NCBI GenBank assembly: GCA_964487295.1
Contig: CAZAQL010000097.1
Span: 1-10,232 of the forward strand
DNA: 10,232 bases
From: JAPEKQ01 sp964487295
GTDB lineage: Bacteria; Joyebacterota; Joyebacteria; Joyebacterales; Joyebacteraceae
Direction of reading: 5' to 3'
Shown: positions 6,323-10,232 of the stretch, one piece after another
How positions within the stretch are numbered: position 1 is the stretch's first letter
Layout of the letters: every line of letters begins with the position of its first letter
Notes under the pieces: model-generated
What the model saw: the letters and a program-made list of their open reading frames with translations, nothing else
Told to the model about the DNA's origin: nothing
The model's database searches: none
Made by a program: the position numbers and the translations under genes

Positions 6323-7060
6323 ATGCCCGTACGCAAGATCATCCACATCGACGAAGAGAAGTGCGACGGCTGCGGACTCTGTGCCGACGCCTGCCACGAG
6401 GGCGCCATCCGGATCATCGACGGCAAGGCGAAGCTCGTGAGCGAGAGCTACTGCGACGGCCTCGGCGACTGCATCGGCGAGTGCCCGCAGGGGGCCATCA
6501 CCATCGAGCAGCGCGAGGCCGCCGACTACGACGAGGAGGCGGTGAAGCGCCACGTGGCGGCGCAGCGGGGCCCGTCCGTCTCCGCCTGCCCGGGCTCCGC
6601 GGCCAGGCAGCTGCGGCCGCGGTCGGGCGACCGTGCACCGTCGCCTGGGAGTCCCGCCGCTTCGCCCGAAGGCGGATCCGAGTCGCGTCTCGGGCATTGG
6701 CCGGTCCAGCTCATGCTGGTCCCGCCCGGCGCGCCGTTCCTCAAGGGCGCGGATCTCGTGGTCGCGGCCGACTGCGTTCCGTTCGCGCTCGCCGGGTTTC
6801 ACGATCGCTACCTTGACGGGCGTGCCGTTGTCGTCGGATGTCCCAAGCTGGATGACATCGCGTACTATTACGAGAAGCTCAAGGACCTGTTCCGCGAGGC
6901 GGCCCCGCGCTCGATCACCGTCGTGCGCATGGAGGTTCCCTGCTGCGGCGGCATCACGAAGGCCGTGGAGCAGGCGCGGAACGAGGCGGTCCCGGACACG
7001 CCGCTTCTCGTGCACACCATCGGGATCCGCGGGGACGTACTGGACGAGACGTCCCTGTAG
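6323..7060 (+). CDS. Two-domain ferredoxin-like iron-sulfur protein
   Basis: This is a 245-residue protein starting at ATG 6323, with GGAGG 6 nt upstream; a GTG at 6305 is in frame but lacks this spacing. The N-terminal ferredoxin domain has cluster motif C14-x2-C17-x2-C20-x3-C24. A second, altered motif C44-x5-C50-x3-C54-P has Leu47 where the second cysteine of a normal 4Fe-4S motif would be. A C89-P-G segment follows, then a Ser/Pro/Gly-rich linker (about 100-122). A C-terminal domain opens WPVQLMLVPP and contains conserved-looking cysteines: A-D-C151-V-P-F, G-C173-P-K-L-D-D and V-P-C207-C208-G-G. This matches a known but uncharacterised family of iron-sulfur proteins probably used in cytoplasmic electron transfer. 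The redox partner is not evident from the neighbours. A stem-loop is absent on both sides, so it may be co-transcribed with the dehydrogenase 54 nt upstream. Confidence 0.88.
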   Translation: MPVRKIIHIDEEKCDGCGLCADACHEGAIRIIDGKAKLVSESYCDGLGDCIGECPQGAITIEQREAADYDEEAVKRHVAAQRGPSVSACPGSAARQLRPRSGDRAPSPGSPAASPEGGSESRLGHWPVQLMLVPPGAPFLKGADLVVAADCVPFALAGFHDRYLDGRAVVVGCPKLDDIAYYYEKLKDLFREAAPRSITVVRMEVPCCGGITKAVEQARNEAVPDTPLLVHTIGIRGDVLDETSL

Positions 7061-7217
7061 CGACCGGACGGGCGGCGCGCGGAGAGACGGACGCACACCG
7101 GGTCGAGCTCTGCGCCGGCGTGCGGAGAGCCACTTCCGAACCGCGCCGACCTCCGTGCCGGACATTGAGTGGGAGTACGAGGCATTTCACGACTACCCGG
7201 GAACGGAAGGACGAACC

Positions 7218-8378
7218 ATGCCCACGAGCATCCACGCGAAGCGCATTTACACCGGCAGGAAGGTCGAGGAGGACGCCTATCTCGTCTTCAACGGGACGAA
7301 GGTCCAGGGTATCTCGAAGACGAAGAAGGGGACCGTCGTCGGCCGGTACCACACAATCACACCCGCCTTCATCGATCCGCACAGCCACATCGGGATGCTC
7401 CGGCAGGGTGAGCCGGGCGCCGAGGCGGAGGCGAACGAGCATCTGGACTCCATGATGACGCTTCCCGATGCGCTGGACTCGGTGCAGATGGACGACGCCG
7501 CACTGATGGACGCCGTCGAACAGGGCGTGCTCTACTCGTGCGTCCTTCCCGGGAGCGGCAACATCGTTGCCGGCCGCTCCGCCGTCATCAGGAACTTCGC
7601 GACGAACACGAACGACGCGCTCGTCGCGCGCGCGGGCATCAAGGCGGCGTTCGGCTACAACCCGATGTCGACCGTCTCGTGGAAGGGCAAGCGGCCGAAC
7701 ACCCGGATGGGCGCGCTCTCGATCCTCAGGGCCCAGCTCGACGCGGTCCGGCAGAAGCTCGAGAAGCAGAGGAAGCAGCGCAAGAAGGGCGTCAAGAAGC
7801 CGAAGGACGAGGTGCTCCTGACGTCGGAGGAGGCGGTCCTTCGGGACGTGCTCCTCGGCAAGGAGAGGCTCCGGGTCCACGTCCACAAGATCGACGACAT
7901 CGCTGCCCTTCTGCGCATCGTCGACGAGTACAAGCTCGACGTCACGGTCGAGCACGCCGGCGACGTCCACGACCAGGCCATCTTCGACGAGCTCGCGCGG
8001 CGCGGGATCCCGGTCGTCTACGGGCCGATCGACGCGTTCGCCTACAAGGTCGAGCTCAAGCACGAATCGTGGAAGCACGTCGGGCACCTCATCGCATCCG
8101 GCGTTGACTGCACGTTCATGACCGACCACCCCGTCACGCCGGCGCGGACGCTGTTTCTGCAGACGCGCTGGTTCGTGCGCTGCGGGTACGACCGACAGCA
8201 GGCGATCGAGCTCGTGACGAGGAAGAGCGCCGAGATCCTGGGGGTCGACGACCGCCTGGGCACGCTGGCACGCGGGAAATGGGCGTCGTTCAGCTGCTGG
8301 AACGGTGACCCCTTCGATATCACGTGTTATCCTGTGGCGGTCTATGGTGAGGGACGGGTCGTGTTCCAGGACGAGTAG
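7218..8378 (+). CDS. Amidohydrolase (imidazolonepropionase-like metal-dependent hydrolase)
   Basis: This is a 386-residue cytoplasmic TIM-barrel hydrolase. ATG 7218 has GGAAGGA about 6 nt upstream. It opens with the small beta-sandwich part (SIHAKRIYTGRKVEEDAYLVFNG), then the strand-1 metal motif D-P-H55-S-H57-I-G-M. Further probable ligands are H223 in HVHKIDDI, H246 in VEHAGD and D303 in MTDHPVTP. The segments EHLDSMMTLPDALDSV and LPGSGNIVAGRSAVIRN are typical of a clade common in thermophilic archaea and deep-branching bacteria. A very basic stretch (about 178-196, rich in Lys, Arg and Gln) lies before the strand-5 region. The C-terminus returns to the sandwich domain (GTLARGKWASFSCWNGDPFD). 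It hydrolyses an amide or cyclic amide, substrate unknown. The M20 peptidase begins 46 nt downstream and is probably in the same transcript. Confidence 0.92.
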   Translation: MPTSIHAKRIYTGRKVEEDAYLVFNGTKVQGISKTKKGTVVGRYHTITPAFIDPHSHIGMLRQGEPGAEAEANEHLDSMMTLPDALDSVQMDDAALMDAVEQGVLYSCVLPGSGNIVAGRSAVIRNFATNTNDALVARAGIKAAFGYNPMSTVSWKGKRPNTRMGALSILRAQLDAVRQKLEKQRKQRKKGVKKPKDEVLLTSEEAVLRDVLLGKERLRVHVHKIDDIAALLRIVDEYKLDVTVEHAGDVHDQAIFDELARRGIPVVYGPIDAFAYKVELKHESWKHVGHLIASGVDCTFMTDHPVTPARTLFLQTRWFVRCGYDRQQAIELVTRKSAEILGVDDRLGTLARGKWASFSCWNGDPFDITCYPVAVYGEGRVVFQDE

Positions 8379-8424
8379 GCCCCGCGCAACCTCTGGATGG
8401 GACGATCAACTCCGGGAGTACTCC

Positions 8425-9789
8425 ATGACGCAGAACCTGAACGCAGCGCTTCAGCATGCAAGGGAGAACCGCGACGAGGTTCTCATCGAACTCCGGGACC
8501 TTCTGACCATCCCGTCGATCTCCGACAACCCCGAACACGACGGCGATGTGCGGCAGGCGGCCGAGTGGCTGCTCGCCCGACTCAGGAAGCTGGGTCCTGA
8601 TCGCGCGCAGATCATCGAGACGGCCGGCCATCCCGTCGTCTTCGCCGAGCTCCTGGCGGCAAACACCTCCGCGCCGACGGTGCTTCTCTACGGCCACTAC
8701 GACGTGCAGGCCGTGGAGCCGCTCGACGCGTGGGAAACGGAACCGTTCACGCCGACGATCCACGGCTACAACCTGTACGCCCGCGGCGCCTCGGACGACA
8801 AGGGTCAGATCATGGCTATGATCGCGGCCGTCGAGGCCGCGAAGGCGGTCGGCCCGCTCCCCGTGAGCATCAAGTTCATGCTCGAGGGGGAGGAGGAGGT
8901 CGGCTCGCCGTCGCTCGGCGACTGTCTCCGGAAGCACCGGGGCGAGTTCGCGTGCAATCTCGTTCTCAACACCGACGCCGGCATGCTCGGCGAGAACACA
9001 CCGACGCTCGTCTACGGTCTCAGGGGGATGAGCCGCTTCGTGCTCCGCGTGACCGGTCCCACGAGCGACCTTCACTCCGGCGGGTACGGCGGCGTGGTGC
9101 ACAATCCGATCCACGCGCTCTGCGAGCTCATCGCCGGGATGCATGACAGGGAGGGGCGCGTCACGTTCCCGGGCTTCTACGACAGCGTGCGCGAGCTGCC
9201 GGAGGAGGAGCGCGAGTCCTTCAAGATCCTGCCGCTGGACGACGAGGCGTTCCTCAACGAGTCGGGCGCACCCGCGCTCTGGGGCGAGCCCGGGTTCACG
9301 CCGCTCGAGCGGCAGGGCGCGAGGCCCGCGCTCGACGTCATCCAGATCACGGCCGGAAGCCCGAAGGCGGCCATTCCGGTCTGCGCGGAGGCGCTCTGCA
9401 CGATCCGGCTCGCGCCGTACCAGGACCCTGTTGAGGTTCGCAAGCAGGTGGAGTCGCACCTCAGGTCCGTCGCGCCGCCGACGGTGCGGTGGGAGATCCT
9501 GGACTACAGCGGGTTCCCGGCAACGCTCACCGAGCTCGACAAGCCCGGCGTGCAGGAGCTCCTGGACGCGTTTCGCTCGGTCTGGGGCGTTGAGCCCGCG
9601 CACTACCCCAGCGGAGGGAGCATCGGCGCCGTCGGGCAGATCAAGGACATCCTGGGTGCGCACTCGCTGCTGACCGGGTTCTCGCTGCCGGGCGACCACA
9701 TCCACGGACCGAACGAGAAGCTGCACCTGCCGACCTGGGAGAAGGGTATCTCGGCGCTCGTGCGCTTCCTGTACAACCTCGCGGCGTAG
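8425..9789 (+). CDS. M20 family metallopeptidase (dipeptidase)
   Basis: This is a 454-residue cytoplasmic dizinc peptidase starting at ATG 8425, with GGGAG 7 nt upstream. All expected catalytic residues are present: H91 and the paired D93 (YGHYDVQ), bridging D124 (GASDDKGQ), catalytic E157 and metal ligand E158 (EGEEEVGS), D184 (NTDAG), H217 in the dimerisation lid domain (DLHSGGYGG) and H427 (GDHIHGPNE). The order is catalytic domain, inserted lid domain (about 210-330) and catalytic domain again. Length and motifs fit the M20 dipeptidase branch that includes carnosinase-like CNDP enzymes and DapE relatives; the preferred dipeptide cannot be read from sequence. It lies between the amidohydrolase (46 nt) and a lipoprotein gene (25 nt), so it probably shares their transcript. 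Confidence 0.94.
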   Translation: MTQNLNAALQHARENRDEVLIELRDLLTIPSISDNPEHDGDVRQAAEWLLARLRKLGPDRAQIIETAGHPVVFAELLAANTSAPTVLLYGHYDVQAVEPLDAWETEPFTPTIHGYNLYARGASDDKGQIMAMIAAVEAAKAVGPLPVSIKFMLEGEEEVGSPSLGDCLRKHRGEFACNLVLNTDAGMLGENTPTLVYGLRGMSRFVLRVTGPTSDLHSGGYGGVVHNPIHALCELIAGMHDREGRVTFPGFYDSVRELPEEERESFKILPLDDEAFLNESGAPALWGEPGFTPLERQGARPALDVIQITAGSPKAAIPVCAEALCTIRLAPYQDPVEVRKQVESHLRSVAPPTVRWEILDYSGFPATLTELDKPGVQELLDAFRSVWGVEPAHYPSGGSIGAVGQIKDILGAHSLLTGFSLPGDHIHGPNEKLHLPTWEKGISALVRFLYNLAA

Positions 9790-9814
9790 CTCCGCGCCGG
9801 GCGATGGAGGAGTC

Positions 9815-10232
9815 ATGATGTCGGTCGGACGCGTGTTCGCGGCGTTCGCACTCGCCCCGTTCGTTCTCTTGTCGTCGGGCTGCGCGGTCATGAGCACGTC
9901 CGTCATGGAGACGGCCGAGATCGTCGAGCCCGGGCACTTCAAGCTGGGCGCCGACTACACGATGGGGCTCGAGATGACGTCGCTCATCTTCCTCGAGGAC
10001 GACGACAGCGAGACCTTCGTCGCGACCGACATGGCGGGGGGCGAGACCTGGGGGCTCAAGGTCGGCTGGGGCGTCACGGAGAGCACCGAGCTCGACGCGA
10101 AGCTCTGGGTGTCCGTCGGCGGCCTCGGAGGCCGAGTCTACGCGAAGCATGCGCTCAGACGCCCGGACCCGCACCTCTCCATGGCCGTCGCCCCGGGCAT
10201 CACGTTCGTATCCACCGAGTCGGACGATGACG
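9815..10232 (+). CDS. Putative outer-membrane lipoprotein (3' end off the window)
   Basis: An open frame of 139 codons runs to the right edge without a stop. Two ATGs are adjacent: GGAGG at 9806-9810 is 4 nt from the ATG at 9815 and 7 nt from the one at 9818, so the second may be the real start. The N-terminus is a lipoprotein signal with a lipobox ending LSSGC (Cys23 counted from 9815). The mature part has repeating beta-strand-like stretches with alternating hydrophobics and glycines: HFKLGADYTMGLEM, TWGLKVGWGVTESTELDAKLWVSVGG and SMAVAPGITFVSTES. This pattern is common in small outer-membrane beta-barrel or lipoprotein hypotheticals. I do not recognise the family and assign no function. 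It begins 25 nt after the M20 peptidase stop. Confidence 0.8.
   Translation, partial: MMSVGRVFAAFALAPFVLLSSGCAVMSTSVMETAEIVEPGHFKLGADYTMGLEMTSLIFLEDDDSETFVATDMAGGETWGLKVGWGVTESTELDAKLWVSVGGLGGRVYAKHALRRPDPHLSMAVAPGITFVSTESDDD

Noticed and set aside
7092..7124. Imperfect stem-loop between the ferredoxin and amidohydrolase genes (9 of 10 pairs, 13-nt loop)
   Set aside because: No T-tract follows and such hairpins are expected by chance at this GC content, so I do not call a terminator or riboswitch.
8320..9942. Minus-strand open frame of 540 codons opposite the M20 peptidase
   Set aside because: Antisense to a gene with all M20 metal ligands, and it shows no family motif of its own.

Overview
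The window is a GC-rich (about two-thirds G+C by eye) bacterial scaffold piece. It holds nine protein-coding genes, two of them cut by the window edges, and a run of exactly 100 N inside one gene. It has no RNA genes, insertion sequences, CRISPR arrays or phage genes that I can see. The lineage is probably an uncultured GC-rich member of the FCB-like phyla. The evidence is a large secreted protein ending in an FPNP motif of the type that opens C-terminal surface-sorting or FlgD-like tails, plus lipoproteins and archaeal-looking metabolic enzymes. The N run suggests a scaffolded metagenome or draft assembly. This placement is tentative.

Layout. From 2552 leftwards to base 1 (minus strand) runs one uninterrupted frame of 850 codons. 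It encodes a secreted multidomain metallophosphoesterase: signal peptide, beta-rich region, carboxypeptidase-regulatory-like domain, calcineurin-like phosphoesterase, beta-rich region and FPNP tail. A divergent intergenic region of 283 bp (2553-2835) carries two face-to-face sigma-70-type promoters, each with a 17-bp spacer. Rightwards follow a DUF4870 membrane protein and a lipoprotein-like two-TM protein with a duplicated C-terminal helix. An intrinsic terminator at 3760-3801 closes this small operon.

At 3832-6268 there is a tightly packed trio: SAM-dependent methyltransferase (interrupted by the assembly gap), EamA/DMT transporter and D-2-hydroxyacid dehydrogenase. Its genes overlap by 1 nt (TGATG) and 4 nt (ATGA), so they are probably translationally coupled. 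After 54 nt comes a two-domain ferredoxin-like protein. After another 157 nt come an amidohydrolase of the imidazolonepropionase-like group, an M20 metallodipeptidase and the start of a lipoprotein that runs off the right edge.

How the genes work together is only partly inferable. The amidohydrolase and M20 peptidase are both cytoplasmic hydrolases of amide bonds and could act in peptide or amino-acid-derivative turnover. The methyltransferase, transporter and dehydrogenase are probably one transcription unit whose substrate is unknown. I found no convincing new multi-gene system. The points most worth checking are the substituted catalytic Glu position in the dehydrogenase, the missing cluster-II cysteine in the ferredoxin-like protein, the 29-residue internal repeat in the small lipoprotein, and the domain order of the secreted phosphoesterase.
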